The translations under genes were made by a program, and so were the position numbers. Positions 32,141 to 40,264 of a stretch of 59,995 bases of DNA are shown here, in pieces (the first letter of the stretch is position 1; each line of letters begins with the position of its first letter). The notes under the pieces were generated by a model. That model searched no databases and had not been told where the DNA came from. It saw only the letters and a program-made list of their open reading frames with translations. The stretch is taken from assembly GCA_019311115.1 (NCBI GenBank), contig JAFDDB010000007.1, forward strand, positions 1-59,995, written 5' to 3'. This stretch comes from Deltaproteobacteria bacterium (GTDB lineage Bacteria; Myxococcota_A; UBA9160; SZUA-336).

Positions 32141-33118
32141 ATGACCCGCGCTAACACCTGCTTCACGTGCCTGCTGGCGCTGCTCCTCGCAGCGTTCGTC
32201 GGGCCGGGAACCTCGGCTCGGGCGGACCAGCCCGCCCGGAACGGCGACGTGCCGGTCCCGGCCGACCCGCTGCTCCAGGCGCTGCAGGAACAGGCGCGCG
32301 ACTCGCCCGCCCGCACCTTGGCCCAGCTCTGGGATTACCGCAGCGACACGCTACAGGCCCAGGTCGGCCGGGCGCTCGCACAGCTGGGGCTCGACCGCGA
32401 GGTCCGCGAGGGGGATCTGAGCGTCGTCCTAGTGGACGCCACGGACCCCAACCAGCCGCGCGTCGCCGAGTTCAACGGCGACGAGATGATGTACGCGGCG
32501 AGCCTGCCGAAGATCGCGGTGCTGCTGGCCGCGTTCCAGCAGATCGCCGGCGGCGAGATGCAGCTGGACGACGAGAACGAGCAGCTGATGATCCGAATGA
32601 TCCGCCGGTCGGACAACGCGGCCACCACCGAGCTGATGCACCGCGTCGGCAAGGAGAACATCGCCCGGATCCTGCTCTCGGTCCGCTACCGGCTCTACGA
32701 CCCGCGACACGGCGGGGGGCTCTGGGTCGGCAAGGACTACGGCAAGGCGGGCCTGTGGCGGCGCGACCCGCTGAACAACCTGTCGCACGGCGCCACCGCC
32801 ATGCAGGTGGCGCGCTTCTACTTCCTGCTCGAGAACGAGCAGCTCGTGACGCCCGAGCACAGCCGGAAGATGAAGGAGATCCTCTCGCACAGCGCGCTCA
32901 ACCACAAGTTCGTGAGCGGGCTGCGCCGCAGCAATCCCGATGCCCGCTTCTTCCGCAAGTCGGGCTCGTGGCGCACGTACCACTCGGACAGCGTGCTCGT
33001 GAAGCGCGACGGGCGGACGTACATCGCAGTGGCGCTGGCGAACGACCCGGGCGGGGCGGACTGGCTCTCCGAAATCATCGAGGCGCTCGACGAGATCGTC
33101 TTCCCCGGGCCTTCCTAG
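32141..33118 (+). CDS. Secreted serine hydrolase, class A beta-lactamase-like (325 aa)
   Basis: A signal peptide (MTRANTCFTCLLALLLAAFVGPGTSARA) precedes a penicillin-binding/beta-lactamase-type fold. The active-site triplets are visible: SxxK in AASLPKIAVL, SDN in RRSDNAATTEL and KSG in FFRKSGSW. An Ambler Glu166 equivalent is not evident, so peptidoglycan hydrolysis is as likely as beta-lactam hydrolysis. I start at the ATG at 32141, which gives the signal peptide; 32102 would overlap the divergent gene. Its stop codon shares CTAG with the convergent second serine hydrolase. Confidence 0.82.
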   Translation: MTRANTCFTCLLALLLAAFVGPGTSARADQPARNGDVPVPADPLLQALQEQARDSPARTLAQLWDYRSDTLQAQVGRALAQLGLDREVREGDLSVVLVDATDPNQPRVAEFNGDEMMYAASLPKIAVLLAAFQQIAGGEMQLDDENEQLMIRMIRRSDNAATTELMHRVGKENIARILLSVRYRLYDPRHGGGLWVGKDYGKAGLWRRDPLNNLSHGATAMQVARFYFLLENEQLVTPEHSRKMKEILSHSALNHKFVSGLRRSNPDARFFRKSGSWRTYHSDSVLVKRDGRTYIAVALANDPGGADWLSEIIEALDEIVFPGPS

Positions 33119-34407
33119 TACGGGGCGGACGGAGTCGCATGTTCGGAGAGGAGCAGCTCGTGGAGCTTTCCGCCGAACCGCTCGTGTTGTTCGGCGGAGT
33201 TCTTGCGGAGGACGTTGGAGAGCACGGTCACGATGTAGTGCAGCGAGACGTCCTTGCGCTCGGTCTCCACCAGCGCGATGGAGTTCATGTAGTTGATGCG
33301 GTTGCCCATGAACTGGCCGCATTTGAAGCCGGGCTCGTCCTTGCAGCCGTAGAGTGAACCCGACTTGAAGTAGAGCGCCGAGTCGTTGAGCGCGCCCGCG
33401 GACGCGTAGCGGATGCGCGCGTCGGTCAGGTAGAGCAGGCGCTTGATCTCGAGGCTCGACCAGCGATCCACCAGGCGGCCCTGGTCCATGAGCAGCAGGT
33501 AGCGCGCCAGCTCGCGGCTGGTCGAGACGCTGTTCGTCCCCGGCAGGATCTTCTTGCCCTCGCGGGTGAAGAGGCTGCCCTGGCGCAGCTTCGCCGGGTC
33601 GAGGCCGTTCGAGCGGAGCGGCGACTGGAGCGCGTCGGCGAGCCGCCGCGTGAGCTCGGCCTTGGGCGTCTCGTCGAACCACTTCGCCGACGCCTCCGGC
33701 GACAACGGGTACTCCGCGCCGAACTCCCGGAACAGCACCAGCTCGGCCATCAACATGCTCGCGCCCGCGTTGGAGCTAGCCGAGCACATCCAGTCGAGAA
33801 AGGTGTAGAGCGTGGCCGAGTCCCCTTCCTGGAGGGGACGCCGGATCACCGCCGCCTGCCCCGGCTTCCAGAACGGGACGACGTGGTGGTCACGGTTGAC
33901 GAAGCGGTTCGCGGTGATCACCGTCTTGCGCAGCATCCGGGCCCGAGCCTCGGTGTCGTCCGGGTAGCGATCGGCGAGCGCCTGGAACCAGCCCAGCGCC
34001 ACCACGATCTTGCCCACGCTGCCCGGGTTCTGGATCGAGCCACCGTTGACGTCCGCGTAGCGCGGGCGCTTCGGATCGGAAAGGTCGAGGACCGTCACGC
34101 CGTAGTGCTTGGCGTGCTCGCCGATCAGGGAGCGGACCTGTGCGGTGAACGCCTCGTCCGGAGTCGGCAGGTCGAAGGGCTCACCGTCGGCGAGTCGGAG
34201 CTTCACGCGGTCCATGCCCCAGAGCGAGCCCGGTACCAGCGTGCCAGTCCGGATCAGCCAGTCGCGAGCCAGGTCGTAGGCGCGCAGCCGGTTGATGCCG
34301 GTCGAATCGTAGCCGTCGAGCGGGTAGGCCGCGGCGTCGGTTGCCGCGGCGAGCAGCAGGAGCAGCGAGAACACGCCTGCGAGCGTGCGGGCGGCGGCTC
34401 GTCTCAT
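33115..34407 (-). CDS. Secreted serine hydrolase 2, beta-lactamase-like (430 aa)
   Basis: Signal peptide RRAAARTLAGVFSLLLLLAAATDAAAYPL, then the motifs SVGK in IQNPGSVGKIVVALGW (SxxK), SSN in CSASSNAGASML (SxN) and KSG in LYFKSGSLYGC. Cysteines in YGCKDEPGFKCGQFMG may form a disulfide. It is a larger relative of the hydrolase at 32141 and converges with it. The start at 34407 overlaps the stop of the PEP-synthase-like gene in ATGA. The 1258-residue ORF in the track runs back through that gene in the wrong frame. The function is probably in cell-wall metabolism. Confidence 0.82.
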   Translation of the reverse strand: MRRAAARTLAGVFSLLLLLAAATDAAAYPLDGYDSTGINRLRAYDLARDWLIRTGTLVPGSLWGMDRVKLRLADGEPFDLPTPDEAFTAQVRSLIGEHAKHYGVTVLDLSDPKRPRYADVNGGSIQNPGSVGKIVVALGWFQALADRYPDDTEARARMLRKTVITANRFVNRDHHVVPFWKPGQAAVIRRPLQEGDSATLYTFLDWMCSASSNAGASMLMAELVLFREFGAEYPLSPEASAKWFDETPKAELTRRLADALQSPLRSNGLDPAKLRQGSLFTREGKKILPGTNSVSTSRELARYLLLMDQGRLVDRWSSLEIKRLLYLTDARIRYASAGALNDSALYFKSGSLYGCKDEPGFKCGQFMGNRINYMNSIALVETERKDVSLHYIVTVLSNVLRKNSAEQHERFGGKLHELLLSEHATPSAPY

Positions 34408-37382
34408 TCCTCTACTCCCTTCTCTTCTTCGTTGGGCTCTTCCTCGGACGGCTCTTCCTCGGGGAAGCCCCGCAGGTTCACGGGCGTGCCGCCGCGCTCG
34501 GCCGCGGCGGCGTCGAGGCGCGTCAGGAAGGCACTGCTCTGCGCGCGGCGGCTCTCGACGAACGGCCGGATCTGGAGCAAGGCCAGCTTCTCGTTGCGGA
34601 ACGCGAACTCGATGTCGGCGGGCGCGGGCTGTCCATCCGCGCCGACCAGCGACGGGAAGCGCTCGGGCACGGACAGCGCGAGCTCGACGAGCTGGGGGAT
34701 CTCGCTCGGCAGCAGGACGGTCTCGCTGCCGCTGGCCGCGACCTCGATCATCCCGCCCCCGGGCCGGACCTCGGCGCGGCGCGGCGCGGTGGCGCGCGCC
34801 AGCAGGCGGGCCTCTCCGCTCGCGGTGTCGACGCGCAGCGACTCGGTCGCCTGCCCGTCGACGGCGCCGCCGACGCCCTCGCTCACCGCGACCGAGATCC
34901 AACCTGGCTCGCCCTGCTCGACGTCGGTGGTGACCATGACGCCGGACTTCTCGGCGGGAAACGCGAGCTGCACGACGACCGCGGGAAAGACGTACTCGGG
35001 ATCTTCCATGTGCGCCTGGCGCCACTGCCACGATCGGTCGCTGAAGGGCGACGCCCAGACCTCGTGCACTGCGCGCTGGATCACCCTGAAACCGACGGCG
35101 TTGGGAACCGTCAGGTTGAGACCGGCGCCGGTGAACCCCGGAAGGTCCTCGACGTTCGTGTCGCTGCGCAGGAACACGCCATAGCTGCCGTCCTCCCCGA
35201 AGCTCGACTGCAGTGCCGCGCGGAGCGACGCCGCGAACTCGGGACCCGGGTCGGCGGCACGGATCCACGCGCGCAGCCGCGCGAGGAACCGCGCGGCCAG
35301 CGCGTCGCGTCGCTCCGTTGGCGCGGCGGCGATCTCGTCGTAGCTCGCGCGCATCCACTCCCAGACGGAGGGTCCGCCGTTCGCGCCGGGCTCGAGCGGC
35401 TGGTCCAGCAGCGCGCGGAACGAGCCGAACGGAATCACGAACCCGTTCGGAACCGCCTCGCCGAAGGCGTGCCGAAGCTCGCCCAGGTTCGCGCCCTTGG
35501 GCCCGCTGGTGCGCCCGGAATCGGTCGCGCGAAGCGTGTCGAGCGGCAGGGGACTGCGTACCGACAGGTCGAGCTTCTCCAGGTCGGGCCGGATCGTGAT
35601 CTGCGAGCCCGGCTCCTCTTCCACGCCGAAGACCGGGTCCCACTGTGGACCGTCGTCGACCAGGTGCACGACGCCGCCGGGACTCACGGCCAGCACGACC
35701 GCCGAGCCGGACCGCTCGCCGACGGCGTTCAGGTGCGTCTCGCCGACGACGACGTTCGGGATGCCGAGATTGCGCGCCAGCAGCTGCACGTGGGACAGGG
35801 AGCTGCCCTCGCCCCGCGTGAGGATCCCCGCTACGGGCGTCAGCTCCGACGTGGTCTGCGGCAGCAGGTAGATGCCCGCGGCGTCGAGTGCTTCGCCGTG
35901 CGCGGCGGCCTGCTGCGCGTGCAGCGTCCCGCGTGCGAGCCCCGGGTTGAGCGCGCGCAGCCCCGCCCCGACTCGCGCACCGAAGAGGTCGTGCTCGACT
36001 CCCGCCATGCGGTTCGCGTCGACGACGAGTCCGTCGATCAGGATGCCGTAGAGCAGCAGCGGACTGCCGCGCAGGCGGTCCTGGGGGTAGAGCAGCACCC
36101 GCGGCTCCAACGTGTCCAGGTGCGCGACGTTCTCCCCGAAGTTGAACTCGAGCCAGCGCCCGGCCCACTCGGGCACGCGCGCCAGGTAGCGAAGCTCCTT
36201 GCGGTACTCGCTGAGCGACGGCGTGCGCGCCCGCTCGATGCGCAGGATCGCCTGCTTGGCCGAGACGGCTTCGCGCGTACCGAGCAGCCCCGAGCCGTAC
36301 AGAGCGTCCGCGCCGTAGAGCAGCAGCCAGAGCCGCTGTCGCCGCGGCAGGTCGGGGATGATCCCGACGACCTCGCCGCCGCGCGCGTAGACCTCGCGCT
36401 CCATCACCAGGCTCGTCTCGAGCACGGCCAGCGCCTGCACGGGATCGGCGATGTCGGGGAACGCGTCTCGCAGCGCGGCCAGCAGGCGCGTCGCGTGCGC
36501 GAGGCGTCCGGCCGGGCGAGGCTCGGCGGAGAGCGCCGCCGCACGCTGGCGCAGCAGCGTCGAGAGCGGACCCGGACCGAGCCGCTCGGCCAGCGCCAGG
36601 CTCGCGGCGCTCGCGGCTTCGGGCGCGTAGAGGGCGTCGATGCTCGCGGCCAGCGCCTCGTACTCGTCCGCGAGCTCGGGCTTTCCGACGGGCGCGTACT
36701 CGCGTACGCGGGCCGCGTCGCCACTGTCGGGCGTGTTGTGGATCTTGATCCGCAGCGGCATGAAGCCGTCGTCGCGCTCCGCGATCAGCAGCGCCTCGGC
36801 GCGGACCTTCGCTGCCGACTCGACGTCGGCGAAGAGCGGCAGCAGCCGCACGGTCTCGCGCAGCAACGTGAAGCGGACCGGGTCGCGCCACGCGGGGTCC
36901 GCGAGCAGCGCCAGCACCAGGCGGCGCGCGCCCTCCTCCTCGTCCTCGCTCTGCAACGCGCCGCGGTAGCCGCGGGCGGCGCGGAAGATCCAGCCATCGT
37001 CCCAGCCGATCAGGAACCGCTCGAGCAGGATCTGCTCGAGGCCCGACAGGTCTGCGGCGTCCCCGACGAAGCGGCTCTCGTCCACCCCCGCCAGCACGGT
37101 CGCGATCTCGTAGCCGCCGCCGCGCAGAGAGAGCGCGCGCGCGTTCAGCGCGCCGTGTTGGATCCCGCCGCCGTGCTTCTGGCAGGCGTAGGCCTTGGGC
37201 TCGAGCACGGTCCCGTCGGCACAGAACCAGCGAATGTTCTCGAAGGGCCCGCGCGGCGCGGTCTTGAACTCCTCGATCCAGCTGCGGAGCTCCGCGCTGC
37301 CGGGCAGCTCCGCGGCCGCGCCGAATACCGGCGGAGCACAGAGCAGGATCAAGGCGGCGAACGCTCGCATTCGGCGGAGCAT
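34404..37382 (-). CDS. Secreted PEP-synthase/dikinase-like protein with permuted domains (992 aa)
   Basis: A signal-peptide-like start (MLRRMRAFAALILLCAPPVFGAAA) leads into a long helical region. Next comes a phosphohistidine swivelling-type domain (GILTRGEGSSLSHVQLLARNLGIPNVVVG), then a pyruvate-phosphate-dikinase ATP-grasp domain (SGPKGANLGELRHAFGEAVPNGFVIPFGSF, YGVFLRSDTNVEDLPGFTGAGLNLTVPN, FAFRNEKLALLQIRPFVE). This His-then-ATP order is that of glucan water dikinases, the reverse of PEP synthase. No PEP-binding TIM barrel is present. Export of an ATP-grasp enzyme is odd; the leader could be a membrane anchor with other topology. It sits between a transglutaminase-like lipoprotein gene (13 bp) and the coupled serine hydrolase. 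Confidence 0.8.
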   Translation of the reverse strand: MLRRMRAFAALILLCAPPVFGAAAELPGSAELRSWIEEFKTAPRGPFENIRWFCADGTVLEPKAYACQKHGGGIQHGALNARALSLRGGGYEIATVLAGVDESRFVGDAADLSGLEQILLERFLIGWDDGWIFRAARGYRGALQSEDEEEGARRLVLALLADPAWRDPVRFTLLRETVRLLPLFADVESAAKVRAEALLIAERDDGFMPLRIKIHNTPDSGDAARVREYAPVGKPELADEYEALAASIDALYAPEAASAASLALAERLGPGPLSTLLRQRAAALSAEPRPAGRLAHATRLLAALRDAFPDIADPVQALAVLETSLVMEREVYARGGEVVGIIPDLPRRQRLWLLLYGADALYGSGLLGTREAVSAKQAILRIERARTPSLSEYRKELRYLARVPEWAGRWLEFNFGENVAHLDTLEPRVLLYPQDRLRGSPLLLYGILIDGLVVDANRMAGVEHDLFGARVGAGLRALNPGLARGTLHAQQAAAHGEALDAAGIYLLPQTTSELTPVAGILTRGEGSSLSHVQLLARNLGIPNVVVGETHLNAVGERSGSAVVLAVSPGGVVHLVDDGPQWDPVFGVEEEPGSQITIRPDLEKLDLSVRSPLPLDTLRATDSGRTSGPKGANLGELRHAFGEAVPNGFVIPFGSFRALLDQPLEPGANGGPSVWEWMRASYDEIAAAPTERRDALAARFLARLRAWIRAADPGPEFAASLRAALQSSFGEDGSYGVFLRSDTNVEDLPGFTGAGLNLTVPNAVGFRVIQRAVHEVWASPFSDRSWQWRQAHMEDPEYVFPAVVVQLAFPAEKSGVMVTTDVEQGEPGWISVAVSEGVGGAVDGQATESLRVDTASGEARLLARATAPRRAEVRPGGGMIEVAASGSETVLLPSEIPQLVELALSVPERFPSLVGADGQPAPADIEFAFRNEKLALLQIRPFVESRRAQSSAFLTRLDAAAAERGGTPVNLRGFPEEEPSEEEPNEEEKGVEE

Positions 37383-37395
37383 AACGCGCCGCGGA

Positions 37396-38076
37396 TCAGC
37401 GGCGCTCGACGACTGCCAGACGGTCCCGATCGTTGAAGACGATCAGCGGCGTCCAGCCTTCCAGCCTGGACAGCGGGCGGAGGGTACGGGACGCCGCGCC
37501 GGTCGCGTCGACCACCCAGGGATCGTCACTCGACTCGAACCAGAGCGTGACCATGTGGAAGATGCCGTCGCGGTCGCGGCGGATGATGGCGCGCCACACC
37601 TCCTCTCGCTCGAAGCCGAAGGAGCGCATCAGGCGGTAGGAAATCAGGTCCAGGCCGTCGCAGTCGTCCCCGTTGGTCGCGATCAGCTCGGCAAAGGTCG
37701 GCCAGTGGTCGCGCGCCGGATCGGTGTCCTCCTCGACGAGATAGTGCTGGCGCGCCTGCACCTGGGTCCAGGCGTGGATGCGCTCGAGCAGGACGCGCTT
37801 CTCCCCGCGCTCGAACTCCTCGAGCTTTCCGTGCAGCCAGCCGACCACCGGGGTCGCCCCTTCAGGGGCCACCAGCGGCGCGTCCTGGCGTTCGTCTCGC
37901 GTGCGCTCCTGCCACTCCTCTACCTTTCCGACCCACGGGTTGTCGGGGTCGGAGGGCTCGACGAAGCGGTACTCCCGCGGGGGCGCACCGGGGCTGACGC
38001 AGGCGAGCGCCAGCAGCCCGACCAGCCCCGACCTGCGCAGTAGCCTCAGGCCGGGGCGCGCGATCTGCTGCGACAT
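37396..38076 (-). CDS. Transglutaminase-like cysteine-peptidase lipoprotein (226 aa)
   Basis: A lipobox (GLLALACVSPG) indicates a lipoprotein. The catalytic pattern of transglutaminase-like proteases is visible: Cys in NGDDCDGLDLISYRLMRSFGF, His in GIFHMVTLWFE and Asp in DPWVVDATG. It probably acts on periplasmic proteins or peptides. It is the first gene of an operon with the PEP-synthase-like protein and serine hydrolase 2. A strong hairpin lies only 8 nt before its start codon. Confidence 0.83.
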   Translation of the reverse strand: MSQQIARPGLRLLRRSGLVGLLALACVSPGAPPREYRFVEPSDPDNPWVGKVEEWQERTRDERQDAPLVAPEGATPVVGWLHGKLEEFERGEKRVLLERIHAWTQVQARQHYLVEEDTDPARDHWPTFAELIATNGDDCDGLDLISYRLMRSFGFEREEVWRAIIRRDRDGIFHMVTLWFESSDDPWVVDATGAASRTLRPLSRLEGWTPLIVFNDRDRLAVVERR

Positions 38077-38084
38077 GCCGGGCA

Positions 38085-38124
38085 GGATAGCCCCGGGGAG
38101 CCGCTCGCGGCCCCCCGGGGATCC
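38085..38124. terminator. Strong GC-rich hairpin between two minus-strand genes
   Basis: GGAT-AG-CCCCGGGG ... CCCCGGGG-ATCC gives an 8-bp core stem plus a 4-bp base stem with a 2-nt bulge, and an inner CCG-CTCG-CGG. It lies just after the EipA-like stop and just before the transglutaminase-like start. Terminator without T-run, or leader structure. Confidence 0.5.
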
Positions 38125-38128
38125 GGAA

Positions 38129-38662
38129 CTACTGCAGCGACAGGCTCAGCGCCTGCGTGCCGAGGGCCAAGCGCGCGCCGCGCTGGCTCGAGCGCAGCGT
38201 GATCACGACGCCGTGCTCGTTCCGCATGGTCACTACGCCCGCGCCGCGCACGGCGACGGCTGCCGCCTCGACCGCGACGTAGCGGCCTTCGAAGTCCTCG
38301 AGGCGCTCGAGGCCGGTGACGCTGCCGATCCCGTCGGAAGCGGCGGCGCCCACGTCGAGCAGGCTCAGACCGCGGACCTCGAAGCCGTGATTGCGGCCTT
38401 CGAAGTTGAGCACTCCCTGTCCCCAGCGTAGACCGAGGCCGGCTGCGAGAGTGCGGCTCTCCATCTCGACCTGGGCCGGCGGCGCGGCCGTCACGGGCTC
38501 GATGGCCTGCTCCTGCATGGTCTCGACCTCGACGGGTGCCGGGACGGGAGTCGGCGCCGTCTTCGCGGGCTCGTCGGCGAGCGCAGCGGTCGCCCCGAAC
38601 CCGGCCAGGCCGGCCGTCACCAATGCCGTCCTCACGGCCGTAGCTACGACGTTCCTCTTCAT
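38129..38662 (-). CDS. EipA/DUF1134-like periplasmic protein (177 aa)
   Basis: A signal peptide (MKRNVVATAVRTALVTAGLAGFGATAALA) and a proline-rich linker precede a compact domain: GLGLRWGQGVLNFEGRNHGFEVRGLSLLDVGAAASDGIGSVTGLERLEDFEGRYVAVEAA. The WGxGxLxxxG...F.VxGLxxxDVGA pattern resembles the DUF1134/EipA envelope-integrity family, recalled from memory and not checked. The start at 38662 has GAGGAG upstream. The enzymatic or structural role is unknown. Confidence 0.72.
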   Translation of the reverse strand: MKRNVVATAVRTALVTAGLAGFGATAALADEPAKTAPTPVPAPVEVETMQEQAIEPVTAAPPAQVEMESRTLAAGLGLRWGQGVLNFEGRNHGFEVRGLSLLDVGAAASDGIGSVTGLERLEDFEGRYVAVEAAAVAVRGAGVVTMRNEHGVVITLRSSQRGARLALGTQALSLSLQ

Positions 38663-38773
38663 GTCAGTCTCCTCTGCGGGGCTCTCGGGGCCCGTTGAGC
38701 CGCAGACTATCACGGGACGAGCGCGTGGACGCACCCGCTTGACACGGACGCGAGCGGTGTGCGGAGCTTGCGC

Positions 38774-40264
38774 ATGACTCGCGACAACTCCGCGGCCCGC
38801 GGGCAGGTTCGGGCCGGCTGGCCCTGGCTGGCGCTGACCTTCCTGCTGGCCTTCGTCTCGAGCGGCAGATTCGCGGTTCCGCTCGCGCCCTGGCTGCAGC
38901 CGGTCTTCGCGCTGCGCTTCGCGCGGGGCCACGGCCCGCTTCGCGGCTACGCGATGCTGGTGGCCGCGCTCTGGGTGCCGAACATGGTCGGGTGGTGGGG
39001 CGTGCAGCCGTTCCCGCCGCCCGTGTACTACGTGTCGATGCTCGTGACCGTGGCGGTCGCGGCGCTGCCCGTGCTGGCGGACCGCCTGCTCGCACACCGG
39101 GTCGGCGGACTGGCCGGAACGCTGGTCTTCCCGCTCGCGGCCACCGCTCTCGAGTTCGCGCTGATGAGCACGAACCCGCTCGGCAGCTTCGGCGCCTCGG
39201 CCTACACGCAGTACCCGAACCTGGCGCTGATCCAGTTGGTCTCGCTGACCGGGCTCTGGGGCCTCACCTTCCTCATCTCCTGGCCCGCGTCGATCGCGAA
39301 CCTGGCCTGGGAGCGCGGCACGGCGGACCGGCAGGTCCGGCGCGCGGCGGCGCTGTGTGCGGCCACCCTGGCGGGGGTCCTGCTCTACGGCGGCCTGCGC
39401 CTCGCACTTCCGGCCGCGGACGTCGAGACGGTCCGCGTCGCGGGCGTGACATCGGAGTCGGTCGACATGTCGGAGCTGATGGCGCTGCTCGAGAGCGACC
39501 GTGAGGGCTTCCGCGACCGGACGCGCGCCGCGCACGCGCGCTACCTGGACGACACCGCGCGCGAAGCGGACGCCGGAGCGCGCATCGTGGTCTGGCCGGA
39601 ACTCGCGGGCATCGGAGTGCAAGAGGACGTGCTCGCGCTGATCGAGCGGGCGGGCGCGTTGGCGCGCGACCGCGGCATCCACCTGGCCGTCCCCGTCTTC
39701 GTGCTGCATGACGACGAGCGGCCCGCGGTCAACGAACTTCTCCTCATCGGACCGGACGGCGAGGTCGGTCTCCGCCACGTCAAGTTCGGAGGCAACATGT
39801 TCGAGGGATCGCAGGTGGGCGACGGCGTCGTGCGCGCGCTCGCCAGCGAGCACGGCGGACTCGCCGGCGTCATCTGCTGGGACACCGACTTCCCCGCGGC
39901 CGTGCGGCGCGCCGAGGGTCACGTCGACATCCTCCTGTCGCCGAGCCACGAGTGGCGCGCCATCGACCCGATGCACGCCGAGATGGCGGTGTTCCGTGCG
40001 ATCGAGAACGGGGTCTCCGTGTTCCGGCAGGCGGACCTGGGGCGCTCGATCGCGGTCGACCCGCTCGGACGGGTGCTCGCGGCGACCGACCACTTCACGT
40101 CGCCGGACCGCACCCTGGTCGCGCAGCTTCCGGTCCGCGGCGTCACGACGTTCTACTCGCTCGCCGGGGACTGGTTCGGCTGGCTCGCGGTGGCGGGGCT
40201 GGCGGGCCTCGTCGGGCTTGCGTGGCTCCGCCCGTCCCCGAGTCAGTCGAGCCCCGAGGCGTGA
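38774..40264 (+). CDS. Apolipoprotein N-acyltransferase (Lnt)-like protein (496 aa)
   Basis: Several N-terminal membrane segments are followed by a nitrilase-fold domain with the Glu-Lys-Cys triad: Glu in IVVWPELAG, Lys in LRHVKFGG and Cys in AGVICWDTDFP. The overall plan is that of Lnt, which completes lipoprotein acylation in the inner membrane. The usual Lnt context (K..LvPFGEyvP and CyE) is altered, so this may be a divergent paralogue with another acyl or amide substrate. The start is the ATG at 38774. Its 3' end overlaps the convergent gamma-glutamyltransferase gene by 22 bp. Confidence 0.8.
   Translation: MTRDNSAARGQVRAGWPWLALTFLLAFVSSGRFAVPLAPWLQPVFALRFARGHGPLRGYAMLVAALWVPNMVGWWGVQPFPPPVYYVSMLVTVAVAALPVLADRLLAHRVGGLAGTLVFPLAATALEFALMSTNPLGSFGASAYTQYPNLALIQLVSLTGLWGLTFLISWPASIANLAWERGTADRQVRRAAALCAATLAGVLLYGGLRLALPAADVETVRVAGVTSESVDMSELMALLESDREGFRDRTRAAHARYLDDTAREADAGARIVVWPELAGIGVQEDVLALIERAGALARDRGIHLAVPVFVLHDDERPAVNELLLIGPDGEVGLRHVKFGGNMFEGSQVGDGVVRALASEHGGLAGVICWDTDFPAAVRRAEGHVDILLSPSHEWRAIDPMHAEMAVFRAIENGVSVFRQADLGRSIAVDPLGRVLAATDHFTSPDRTLVAQLPVRGVTTFYSLAGDWFGWLAVAGLAGLVGLAWLRPSPSQSSPEA

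Noticed and set aside
33115-36891. ORF-track frame of 1258 aa on the minus strand
   Set aside because: Only the last 430 residues (from 34407) are a gene. The rest is the arginine-rich shadow of the PEP-synthase-like gene in another frame.
34341-37436. 1031-aa plus-strand ORF
   Set aside because: It is the antisense shadow of the PEP-synthase-like gene and has no family motifs, which is common in GC-rich DNA.
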